Part shown: one piece after another, positions 36,319-44,595 of the stretch | Layout of the letters: every line of letters starts with the position of its first letter | How positions within the stretch are numbered: the first letter of the stretch is position 1 | Origin: Acidobacteriota bacterium | GTDB taxonomy: Bacteria > Acidobacteriota > Blastocatellia > Pyrinomonadales > Pyrinomonadaceae | Assembly (NCBI GenBank): GCA_003222975.1 | Contig: QHXN01000026.1 | Coordinates: forward strand, 62,001 to 126,000 | Length of the DNA stretch: 64,000 bases | Direction: 5' to 3' | Notes under the pieces: generated by a model | What the model saw: the letters and a program-made list of their open reading frames with translations, nothing else | The model's database searches: none | What the model was told of the DNA's origin: nothing | Program-made: the position numbers and the translations under genes

Positions 36319-36948
36319 CTACGGGAGGTGGACTAGCCCGCGCTGGAGGGCCGTGGTGGCGGCCTGCGTGCGGTCGGCCACGCCCAGCTTGCTGAGGATG
36401 TTGTTGATGTGGCTCTTGACCGTCGCCTCGCTGATGTCGAGCACGGCGGCGATCTCTTTATTACTTTTGCCCCCGACGATCTGTTTCAGCACCTCCAGCT
36501 CTCTGCCCGTCAAGTCCGAGGCCCCGACACGGCCCGCGAGCCTCTCGGCCACCACGCCCGGAATCCTCCGCCCGCCGGCGTGCACAGTGCGGATTGCGTC
36601 CTCCAGCTCCTCGAAGAACATGTCTTTGAGCAGGTAGCCCTGCGCGCCGGCCTGTAGAGAACGGTAGATGTCTTCGTCGCCATCGTAGGTCGTGAGCACG
36701 ATGACGCGCGCCGCGGGGAACTCGCGACGGATGGCCGTGATGGCCTCGACGCCGCTCATCAAGGGCATGCGTAAATCCATCAAGACCACATCCGGCCTGT
36801 GCTGTCGGTGAAGCTCGACCGCCTGCTGGCCGTTCGTCCCTTCGGCGACGACCGTCATGTCGGGCACGGTGTTAATCAGTGACACAAACCCCTGCCGGAC
36901 GACCGCCTGATCGTCAACCACGACGATGCGTATGCTGTCATTGCTCAC
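36319..36948 (-). CDS. NarL/FixJ-type response regulator
   Basis: The 209-residue protein has an N-terminal receiver (VVVDDQAVVRQG acidic pocket, DVVLMDLRMP phospho-acceptor Asp, YLLKDMF with the conserved Lys). A C-terminal LuxR-type helix-turn-helix follows (LTGRELEVLKQIVGGKSNKEIA, SEATVKSHINNILSKLG). The GTG at 36948 follows AGGGAAG and gives a normal N-terminus (SNDSIRIVVVDDQ). It is 67 bp downstream of the propeller kinase, its obvious partner. Targets may be promoters with the TTCCTACCCCGG motif on both sides of this pair. Confidence 0.92.
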   Translation of the reverse strand: MSNDSIRIVVVDDQAVVRQGFVSLINTVPDMTVVAEGTNGQQAVELHRQHRPDVVLMDLRMPLMSGVEAITAIRREFPAARVIVLTTYDGDEDIYRSLQAGAQGYLLKDMFFEELEDAIRTVHAGGRRIPGVVAERLAGRVGASDLTGRELEVLKQIVGGKSNKEIAAVLDISEATVKSHINNILSKLGVADRTQAATTALQRGLVHLP

Positions 36949-37015
36949 GAGATTTCTTCCCTGCTCAAAGCGCCGCCCGCCGGGCGCTGAAGTCAACTCC
37001 AGTAAGATTCTTCAA

Positions 37016-39991
37016 CTAAGCTTCAATCGGCACGCTGACCGACACCTCGCTCCCCTCGCCCGGACGGCTGTTGATTCGGACGCTTCCGCCCATCTCGTCG
37101 GCACGCTCACGCATGCTGATAAGCCCGAAGTGCGCGCCCTCGCCGTTCGCCTGACTCTGCTGATCGAAGCCGCTGCCGTCGTCCCTGACGCTGAGCCGCA
37201 CGCTGCCGGCGTCGAAATCCAGGTTGACGACGACCGTCCGTGCCTGCGCGTGCCTGACGGCGTTGTTGACGGCCTCCTGGCCGATGCGCAGGAGGTTGTT
37301 CTCGACCTGCGGGGGGAGCGGGCGGAACGTGCCGCTGACCTCGAACTGTGTCTGGACGCCCGTCTCGGCTGTGAGCCTGCGCGTCATCTCGGCGAGCGCG
37401 GTCGGCAGGTCGCGTTCTTCGAGCGACTGCGAGCGCAAGTCCCAGACGTAGCGTCGCGCCTCTGCGATGCTGCCCCTCACCAGAGAGCGCGCGCGGTCAA
37501 GGTGAGTCCGGGCCGCCTCGGACGAGACCGACATCAGGCGCGCGACGATCTCCAACTGCACTGAGACGCCGAGAATCTCCTGCGCGAGGTTGTCGTGAAT
37601 CTCGCGCGCGATGCGGTTGCGCTCTTGCAGCACGGCGCTGAAGCGCGCGCGCATCTGTCTCAAGCGCAGGGCATAGAGCTGCCACGCGAGCAAGCAGAGG
37701 CCGAGGGCGCACAGCGCGTAGAACCAGAACGTGCGGTAGAAGTGCGGCTCCAGCCTGAAGGCGAAGGAGGCGGGCGTGCGGCTCCAGACGCCGTCGTTGT
37801 TGCAGGCTATGACCTCGAACCTGTAATCGCCCGGCCCCAGGTTCGTGTAATAAGCCACGCGGCGGTCGCCGCCGTCAACCCAATCTTTGTCGAAGCCTTC
37901 GAGCCGGTACTTGTACCTCACCTTCTCCGGCGCGATGAAACTCAAGCCCGCGTAGTAGAAGTCGAAGCGCGTCTTGCCCGGCGCGAGTTTCAGATTCGGC
38001 ATGTCCGCGACCGGCTCGCCGTCAACTCTAACTTGCTCGACGACCGTCGGCGGCGGCTGCTCGTTCGACGCGAGGCCCTCCGGGTCAATCATCGCCACGC
38101 CCTTGATGGTCGAGAACCAGAGCCGCCCGTCGCCGCCGCGCCAGGCCGAAGGGTGGCCGCCGCCGCTGCACTCGCGCGTCGTCATGCCGTCCGCCGTCCC
38201 GTACACGACCGGGCTGAGGGAGTGAACCCTGCCCGACGCGAAGTCTTCAAGCTCACTTTTTGCCAGACGGAAGATGCCTTTGTTGCAGCTCATCCAGAGT
38301 TGGCCGCGCCCGTCTTCGAGGATGCGGTAGATAGAATCGTTGGGCAGCCCGTCGCGCGTGGTGAAGTTGGTAAACTTTCCGTCCTTGAGAAGGTTCAACC
38401 CGGCCCCGTTGGTGCCGATCCAGAGACGGCCTTGCGCGTCGCCGTAAATCGAGATGACGACGTTGTCCGACAGCCCGTCTGCGGTCGTGTAGTTGGTGAA
38501 CTTCCCGCCCGCGAACTTGCTCAAGCCCCCAAGCGTGCCGACCCAGATTTGGCCGCCCGCGTCCTCGTAGATCGTCCCGACGAAGTCGTTCGGCAGCCCG
38601 TCCTTCGTCGTGTAGGTCGTAAAAGCGCCGTCCTTCAGACGTGCGAGGCCGCCGCGCGTGCCGACCCACAGAGAGCCTTCCGCGTCCGCGTAGATCGAGC
38701 GGACGAAATCGTTCGGGAGTCCGTCGGCGGAAGTGTACGTGTCGAACTTCCCTGCGCGGAAACGGCTCAAGCCGTCGGGCGTCCCGATCCACAGTGAACC
38801 TTCGGCGTCGTCGAAGAGCGCGAGGACGACGTTGCTCGGCAAGCCCTCTTTCGTCGTGTAGGTCGTGACGCGTCCGTCCCTCAAGAGGTTCAGCCCGCCG
38901 CCGTAAGTCCCGACCCAGACGTTACCCTTGCGGTCTTCATAAACCGACTTGACGAGGTCGTTCGCGAGACCCTCCTTCGTCGTGTACGTGGTGAACTTCT
39001 TGTCCTTGAGCTGGCTGAGGCCGCCCGACTCCGTGCCGACCCAGAGGCTTCCTTCCGCGTCCTCGAAGATCGAGAGGACGATGCCGTTCGAGAGTCCTTC
39101 CGCGCCGTTGAAAGTTTCGAAGCGCCCTTCGCGGTAGCGGCTCAGGCCGCCGGCTGTGCCGACCCACAGGCCGCCCTCTTTGTCCGCGCGCAGGGAGATG
39201 ACGCGGTCGTTCGGCAACCCGTCGCGCACGGAGTAGTTTTTGAACCGCCCGTCTTTGTAGCACGATAGGCCGTCGGGCGTGCCGACCCAGAGGCACCCGT
39301 CCGCGCCCTGCTCGACGGCGTCCACGCCGCCGCCCGCCAGACGGTCGCCCGCGTCGAAGCTCTCGAACCGCCCGTCTTTGAAACGGCTCAGCCCGTCGGT
39401 CGTGCCGACCCAGAGAGCGCCCTCCGCGTCCTCGAACAGAGCCTGGACGCTGCCCGCCGCGAGGCCGTCCCGCGTCGCGAAGTTGGCGAACGCGCCTTCG
39501 CGGTAACGGCTCAGGCCGCCGGAAGTCCCGACCCAGATGTCGCCCGCGCGATCTTCGTAGGCCAGCTCGACATCGTTGCTCGGCAGCCCTTGCTGAATAG
39601 TGAAGACGGCGGCCTCACCATTGGAGAGTCGAACCAGCCCCTCCGCCGTGCTCAGCCAGAGAGCGCCCTGCTTATCTTGAAAGACGGAGCGCACGTCGTT
39701 GCTCTTGAGCTGCGGCGTGTTCTCTTTGTCGAAGACGACGAAGCCGCGACCGTCGAAGCGCGCGAGGCCCTCTTCGGTCGCGGCCCAGATGTAGCCGTCG
39801 CGCGTCTGTATGACGGAGTGGACGGTGTTCTGCGGCAGGCCGTTTTCGGTCTGCCACACCTGGCGGCTGAACTGTCCGAGTTCCCTGTGCGAGTCGAGGG
39901 CGAGCGAGCGCCCGCCGCAGAGTATGAGCAGCGGGAGGAGCAACCTGATGAAGTGTGCGTTACACTCGCGCGGGGGACTTGATAGACGCAT
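37016..39991 (-). CDS. Propeller-type sensor histidine kinase (Reg_prop, Y_Y_Y, HisKA_3)
   Basis: The 991-residue membrane sensor has a signal peptide. About 14 two-component propeller repeats follow, each close to LWVGT.GGLSR..G.F and NDxV.SIYEDAEGS (residues 35-640). A Y_Y_Y domain follows (about 670-735, FYYAGLSFIAPEKVRYKYRLEGFD), then one transmembrane helix (FYALCALGLCLLAWQLYAL). The HisKA_3 box is IAREIHDNLAQEILG (phospho-His) and the HATPase is NNAVRHAQA and DDGSGFD. Related sensors lacking the classical hybrid architecture often detect oligosaccharides in the periplasm. Adjacent GH88, GH3, GH16 and receptor genes suggest a glycan ligand. Confidence 0.92.
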   Translation of the reverse strand: MRLSSPPRECNAHFIRLLLPLLILCGGRSLALDSHRELGQFSRQVWQTENGLPQNTVHSVIQTRDGYIWAATEEGLARFDGRGFVVFDKENTPQLKSNDVRSVFQDKQGALWLSTAEGLVRLSNGEAAVFTIQQGLPSNDVELAYEDRAGDIWVGTSGGLSRYREGAFANFATRDGLAAGSVQALFEDAEGALWVGTTDGLSRFKDGRFESFDAGDRLAGGGVDAVEQGADGCLWVGTPDGLSCYKDGRFKNYSVRDGLPNDRVISLRADKEGGLWVGTAGGLSRYREGRFETFNGAEGLSNGIVLSIFEDAEGSLWVGTESGGLSQLKDKKFTTYTTKEGLANDLVKSVYEDRKGNVWVGTYGGGLNLLRDGRVTTYTTKEGLPSNVVLALFDDAEGSLWIGTPDGLSRFRAGKFDTYTSADGLPNDFVRSIYADAEGSLWVGTRGGLARLKDGAFTTYTTKDGLPNDFVGTIYEDAGGQIWVGTLGGLSKFAGGKFTNYTTADGLSDNVVISIYGDAQGRLWIGTNGAGLNLLKDGKFTNFTTRDGLPNDSIYRILEDGRGQLWMSCNKGIFRLAKSELEDFASGRVHSLSPVVYGTADGMTTRECSGGGHPSAWRGGDGRLWFSTIKGVAMIDPEGLASNEQPPPTVVEQVRVDGEPVADMPNLKLAPGKTRFDFYYAGLSFIAPEKVRYKYRLEGFDKDWVDGGDRRVAYYTNLGPGDYRFEVIACNNDGVWSRTPASFAFRLEPHFYRTFWFYALCALGLCLLAWQLYALRLRQMRARFSAVLQERNRIAREIHDNLAQEILGVSVQLEIVARLMSVSSEAARTHLDRARSLVRGSIAEARRYVWDLRSQSLEERDLPTALAEMTRRLTAETGVQTQFEVSGTFRPLPPQVENNLLRIGQEAVNNAVRHAQARTVVVNLDFDAGSVRLSVRDDGSGFDQQSQANGEGAHFGLISMRERADEMGGSVRINSRPGEGSEVSVSVPIEA

Positions 39992-40190
39992 CGGTCACAA
40001 CCGAACCAACGGGAAGCGGCGCTCTCGCAAACTGCGAGGATTATAACGGAACGCAGGCCCGCGCCGAAGCCGACGACCGCTAGAGCGTCCACAAACGTTG
40101 TGAGGTTTCGCGGGCCGCGTTTATCATAGCGGATGTCCGAACGCTCCCCGCCGAATTTTTATCCGCGAGCCGGTTGAACGGAGACACGAC

Positions 40191-40724
40191 ATGAAAACAG
40201 CGACGGTGATAAGAGTCGTCCTCGCTTCAATGCTCATCCTCTGCGCCAACGCCGGACGGGCAGCCGCCGACCGCGCGCGCTGGCGCGCGGCCACGCAGGA
40301 GGAGCTGAGGAGAGTGATCCCCGCGCGCGCGCCCGTCATCAAGGAGAACATCGAGACGGAGTTCCGCACCGCCTCCGGCGTGACCGACGGTCGCGGGCGC
40401 TTCATCGCCGGCGTGGTGATGATCACCGCCGGCTACTCCGCCGAGGGCCAATACTCGCACTTCTTCATCACCCAAGCGCCGCTGCGTGTCGGCGACGTGG
40501 ACTTACAGCCGGGCCAGTACGTCTTCGGCTACAAGCGCGTGGACGACGACCGCATCCACCTCAGCTTCTACCGCGCTTCGAGCGGCGACCCCGTGGGCGA
40601 GGCCGACGCGCGCAAAAGTGCCAAGGGCCATGCGGTGCGCTCGCTCCTCATCACGCCACCCTTCGGAGGCCGGGCGACGATACAGATCGGGCGCTTCCTG
40701 CTCGAATACCGCGTGGCCGATTAA
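40191..40724 (+). CDS. Hypothetical secreted protein
   Basis: The 177-residue protein has a signal peptide (VVLASMLILCANAGRAAA). No family recognised. The mature part contains GRFIAGVVMITAGYSAEGQYSHFF, YVFGYKRVDDDRIHLSFYRA and an ending FGGRATIQIGRFLLEYRVAD. The alternating hydrophobic pattern suggests a small beta-rich periplasmic domain. It is divergent from the sensor kinase and lies upstream of the second receptor, with a 250-bp gap that carries the TTCCTACCCCGG motif. Confidence 0.7.
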   Translation: MKTATVIRVVLASMLILCANAGRAAADRARWRAATQEELRRVIPARAPVIKENIETEFRTASGVTDGRGRFIAGVVMITAGYSAEGQYSHFFITQAPLRVGDVDLQPGQYVFGYKRVDDDRIHLSFYRASSGDPVGEADARKSAKGHAVRSLLITPPFGGRATIQIGRFLLEYRVAD

Positions 40725-40779
40725 GCGCGCCGCGGGGACTCGTCACAGTGAGGGCTTTCGTGAGGTCGTATTAATATTC

Positions 40780-40849
40780 AGTGCTCCCGAAGGTCTAACT
40801 TCTGCCGACCCTTCTACACCGAAAGTTGTAGTCAGCCTTCCTACCCCGG
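40780..40849 (+). promoter_or_regulatory. Candidate regulator site upstream of the second receptor
   Basis: AGTGCTCCCGAAGGTC (40780-40795) and TTCCTACCCCGG (40838-40849) lie 128-197 bp before the receptor ATG at 40977. Between them CTACAC and GTTGTAG form a small dyad (40814-40831). Both blocks recur upstream of the DUF4861-GH88 gene. The NarL-type regulator at 36319 is the natural candidate to bind here. The binding assignment is inference. Confidence 0.4.
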
Positions 40850-40976
40850 TTTGATGACAGAGTCCGGCGTTTGCCGGATACTGCCACCCACGTTGCGGAG
40901 ACAGTGGGATTACTACGCTGGCCGGTATCGTCGTTTGAGAGCGACTTTTGCCTCTCTTCGCCTAAAGGTAAAGACC

Positions 40977-43900
40977 ATGTCTAAGTTCGCGCCTCTTTCC
41001 TTTCTCCTTCTTCTGTTGTTTGCCGCGTCGCCCGTTTCGGGCCAGAGCAACTACGCGACCCTGAGCGGCACCGTCTTCGACCCGCGGCACCAGGCCGTCC
41101 CCGGCGCGGCGGTGCAGGTCACTTCGGCCAGCACGCAGGCCGCGCGCCAGGCCAGCACCAACGATCAGGGCGCGTTTCAACTCACGGGCCTGCTGCCGGG
41201 CGAGTACAAGCTGACCGTGGAGGCCAAGGGGTTCGCCGTGTTGACGCAGGCCGTGAACCTCGAAGTCGGCCAGCAGATGACGCTCGACGTGGAACTCAAG
41301 CTCTCCAACGTCAGCGCCGTCGTCGAAGTCACGAGCGAGGCGGCGGTGCTGCGGGCGACGGACGCGAGCGTCGGCGAGGTGGTCGAGCAGAAGTCCGTCC
41401 GCAACCTGCCCCTCAACGGGCGGATGCTCATCGACCTCGTGCTCACCGTGCCGGGGGCGCACCTCAGCCACGGCGCGCAGGCCGGCGACATGAGTCCTCT
41501 GTATTGGCGGCCCGGACAGCGCTCGGCTGTCAGCATCGGCGGCAACCGACCGAACGCCAACTACTACCTCCTGGACGGCGCGACCGACACCGACCCCACA
41601 TTCAACACGCTCAACCTCAGCCCGTCGCCCGACGCCGTGCAGGAGTTCAGGGTGCAGACCGGCAGCTACTCCGCCGAGATGGGCGGCGCGGGCGGCGGCC
41701 AGATCAACATCGTCACGCGCACGGGGACGAACCAGTTCCACGGGACGGCCTACGAGTTCCTCCGCAACGACGCGCTCGACGCGCGCACCTTCAACCAGAT
41801 GGACGCGACGTCGAAGCACCTCGTCCGAAACAACTTCGGCGGCTCCTTCGGCGGCCCCATCGTCCGCAACCGGAGTTTCTTCTTCGCCAACTACGAGGGC
41901 CTGCGGCTCACGCAGGCGCAGATGATGGTTGACACCGTGCCTACCGCCGACGAAATCAACGGTGACTTCCGTCTGAGCGGCACGACCATCTACAACCCCT
42001 TCAGCGCCCACGCGAACCCGAACTTCGACCCGACCAAGCCCGTCAGCCCCGCCAACCCGCAGGTCATCCGCGACCCCTTCCTCGGAAACGTCATCCCCTC
42101 GAATCTCATCAACCCCGCGGCGAAGCTGTTCCTACAGAAGTATGTGCCCCGGCCCAACAGGGACATGGGGATGAATGGCTGCGGCATGACGATGATGGGG
42201 ACGCCGACCGTGGTCGGCGCGGGCGCGGACTGCAACAACTACCTCGACGTGCGCGACGAGCACCACACGACAGACCAGGCCACGCTGCGCTTCGACCAGA
42301 CCTTGAGCCGCGGCGACACACTGTTCGCGCGCTACTCCTTCAGCAGCGAGCGCGGCTTCATGCCGCAGAACCTGCCCGGCTTCGGCGCGATCCACGACAA
42401 CCTCTCGCAGCACGGCGTGACGGGCTGGACGCGCGTCATCAGCCCCCGGCTGGTGAACATGGCGACCTTAACGGCCTCGCGCCTCTCGATGCACCGCTCG
42501 TCTGAAAACAGTGAGACGGGCGACATCGTCTCGGAGCTTGGCATTCAGGGGGTCGGCTTCGGCGGCCAGGGCGCGTTCGGCGCGCCCTACTTCAACGTCC
42601 AGGGCTACTCCCCGATGGGCGACACCTACATCGCCACGCCCATGCACGCCTGGGACACCGTCCTCGAAGCACGCGACACCTTGAGCTGGCAGGTGGGCCG
42701 CCACTCGCTCAAGCTCGGCGGCAGCTACCGCCGCTTCATCTGGCCCATGTGGGGCTTCTTCCAGAACCGCGGCTACTACCAGTTCACCAACGGCTTCACC
42801 ACGCAGACGGCGACGAACGACGGCACAGGCTCGGCGCTCGCCAGCTTCCTCTTGGGCCTCCCGGCGGTGAAGCAGCGCCAGGCCGGCATCCCGCAGATGC
42901 AGCTCCGCCAGTGGTACGCCGACGCCTTCGTGCAGGACAGCTTCCAGCTCACGCGCAACACGACGATTCAGGCGGGGCTGCGCTACGAGTACATGAGTCC
43001 GCTCACCGACATCCGCTACGCCAACTCGAACCTCGTCTTCCAGAACGGGCGTCCATTCGTCTTCGTCGGCGGACAGCAAGGGTTTCCCACCGGACTCATG
43101 TATCCGAACAAGCTTAACTTCGCCCCGCGCTTCGGCATCTCGCAGCACGTCCCGCGCCTGGGGCTTGTGCTCCACGGGGCCTTCGGCATCTTCTACACGC
43201 CCGTTGACATGAACACCTGGTGCAACCAGCGCCACAACGTCCCTTACGTCTTCCCCGAAACGCAGCAGAGCGACAATTTCACGCCCGCCGCAGGGATAGT
43301 CTCGACGCACTTCGACTTCGGCCAGCCCGTGCTCGGACGCACGACCGTCAGCTTCGCCGCCTTCGACCCGCACGCGCCGCCGCAGTACATCGAGCAGTGG
43401 AGCCTGTCCGTCGAGAAGAGTCTCGGGGCCGCGACCACGCTCGAACTCGGCTACCTCGGCTCGCACGGCGTCCACCTGCAACGCTCGCACCTCATCAACA
43501 ACGCGCCGCCCGGCCCCGGCTCAATCGGCCCGCGCCGCCCCTTCACGAGCTTGAGCTTTCTGCCGGGCGTGGTTCTGCCCGACAGCGTCACGGTCGCCAG
43601 CACTACATTCCCCGTCAGCGGCATCAACCTGCTTGAGAACTCCGCGCAGAGCTGGTACGACGCCGGCTACTTAAACGTCCGCCGCCGCTTCTCGCGGGGC
43701 TGGACGCTGCTGGCTAACTACACCTTCGCCAAGAGCCTCTCGGACGCGCCCGACTTCCGCTCCCCGATGTTCGAGTCGGCCATCCCGCAGAACAACAGCG
43801 ACCTCTCTTTGGAGAAAGGCCCTGCCTGCGACATACGCCACCGCTTCGCACTGAGCGCGGTTTACGACCTGCCCGCGCTTAGAGAGTCGGGGTTCGTCGG

Positions 43901-44366
43901 CGCGGTCACGCGCGACTGGCACCTCTCGGCACTCTTCCAGGCGCAGAGCGGCTACCCTCTGACCATCTCGGTGTTCGGCGACACGGCCAACTCAGGGACG
44001 CTCCTGGGCGAGAACCCCATCCGCGCCAACTACACGGGCCAGCCCATCTTCGGCCCCGGCACGCGCACGGCTGACGCGTGGTTCAACCCCGCGGCTTTCT
44101 CCACGCCCGCCGCCTTCACCTTCGGGGACGTAGGCCGAAACACCGTTTACGGGCCGGGCTTGCAGACGCTCGACCTCGCCTTGCAGCGCGAGTTCTCGCT
44201 GTCGGAGAAGATGCGCTTCCAGTTCCGCGCCGAGTTCTTCAACGCCCTGAACCACACCAACCTCGGCACGCCCAACCGCTTCGTGAACACGCCGCAGTTC
44301 GGCACCATCACCGAGGCGGCCACTCCGGGCCGTGAGGTGCAGCTCGGTGCGCGGCTCTCGTTCTGA
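40977..44366 (+). CDS. TonB-dependent receptor, Oar-like (second copy)
   Basis: The outer-membrane receptor has 1129 residues from the ATG at 40977; an in-frame ATG at 40851 would add 42 residues without signal character. A signal peptide (FLLLLLFAASPVSG) precedes a CarboxypepD_reg domain (LSGTVFDPRHQAVPGAAVQV, LLPGEYKLTVEAKGF), a plug (RNLPLNGRMLIDLV, YLLDGATDTDP) and a barrel ending VQLGARLSF with terminal Phe. It is followed by GH3 and GH16 genes, so a beta-glucan breakdown product is a possible ligand. The window again has no SusD partner. Confidence 0.88.
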   Translation: MSKFAPLSFLLLLLFAASPVSGQSNYATLSGTVFDPRHQAVPGAAVQVTSASTQAARQASTNDQGAFQLTGLLPGEYKLTVEAKGFAVLTQAVNLEVGQQMTLDVELKLSNVSAVVEVTSEAAVLRATDASVGEVVEQKSVRNLPLNGRMLIDLVLTVPGAHLSHGAQAGDMSPLYWRPGQRSAVSIGGNRPNANYYLLDGATDTDPTFNTLNLSPSPDAVQEFRVQTGSYSAEMGGAGGGQINIVTRTGTNQFHGTAYEFLRNDALDARTFNQMDATSKHLVRNNFGGSFGGPIVRNRSFFFANYEGLRLTQAQMMVDTVPTADEINGDFRLSGTTIYNPFSAHANPNFDPTKPVSPANPQVIRDPFLGNVIPSNLINPAAKLFLQKYVPRPNRDMGMNGCGMTMMGTPTVVGAGADCNNYLDVRDEHHTTDQATLRFDQTLSRGDTLFARYSFSSERGFMPQNLPGFGAIHDNLSQHGVTGWTRVISPRLVNMATLTASRLSMHRSSENSETGDIVSELGIQGVGFGGQGAFGAPYFNVQGYSPMGDTYIATPMHAWDTVLEARDTLSWQVGRHSLKLGGSYRRFIWPMWGFFQNRGYYQFTNGFTTQTATNDGTGSALASFLLGLPAVKQRQAGIPQMQLRQWYADAFVQDSFQLTRNTTIQAGLRYEYMSPLTDIRYANSNLVFQNGRPFVFVGGQQGFPTGLMYPNKLNFAPRFGISQHVPRLGLVLHGAFGIFYTPVDMNTWCNQRHNVPYVFPETQQSDNFTPAAGIVSTHFDFGQPVLGRTTVSFAAFDPHAPPQYIEQWSLSVEKSLGAATTLELGYLGSHGVHLQRSHLINNAPPGPGSIGPRRPFTSLSFLPGVVLPDSVTVASTTFPVSGINLLENSAQSWYDAGYLNVRRRFSRGWTLLANYTFAKSLSDAPDFRSPMFESAIPQNNSDLSLEKGPACDIRHRFALSAVYDLPALRESGFVGAVTRDWHLSALFQAQSGYPLTISVFGDTANSGTLLGENPIRANYTGQPIFGPGTRTADAWFNPAAFSTPAAFTFGDVGRNTVYGPGLQTLDLALQREFSLSEKMRFQFRAEFFNALNHTNLGTPNRFVNTPQFGTITEAATPGREVQLGARLSF

Positions 44367-44371
44367 CAACT

Positions 44372-44390
44372 CGGCGAGCCGGCATTTTTT
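44372..44390 (+). terminator. Short GC hairpin with T tract after the second receptor
   Basis: CGGC-GA-GCCG followed by GCATTTTTT, beginning 5 bp after the stop at 44366. The stem is only 4 bp but the six-T run is typical of intrinsic termination. Confidence 0.5.
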
Positions 44391-44394
44391 AATG

Positions 44395-44468
44395 AAGAAC
44401 GCGGGACGATGAACGACGAACTGACGGCAAGCCGACCTTCAGTTCGTCGTTCATCGTCCCGCGTTCTT
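44395..44468. repeat. Perfect 30-bp inverted repeat (long hairpin)
   Basis: 44395-44424 and 44439-44468 are exact reverse complements over 30 bp, separated by 14 nt that contain a nested CGGC-AA-GCCG. The hairpin follows directly after the short terminator and 127 bp before the GH3 gene. Perfect pairing over this length suggests recent origin or selection, for instance a strong mRNA 3'-end barrier or a palindromic mobile repeat. Confidence 0.85.
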
Positions 44469-44595
44469 TATCACGCATTTCCATCAGGCCCGCGGAGGTT
44501 CGCGCCACCGCGCTAAATTCTGCTTGAACAAAAGTCACGGATGGAAGAGAATGGCTCGCCGCTTCAACCCATTCTTCCCGAAGGACGACCCGTAG

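Noticed and set aside
39991-40004. TCGGT-CACA-ACCGA at the sensor kinase start as a GntR operator
   Set aside because: The dyad is clear but the spacer is four bases, not three, so it does not fit the motif of the other sites.
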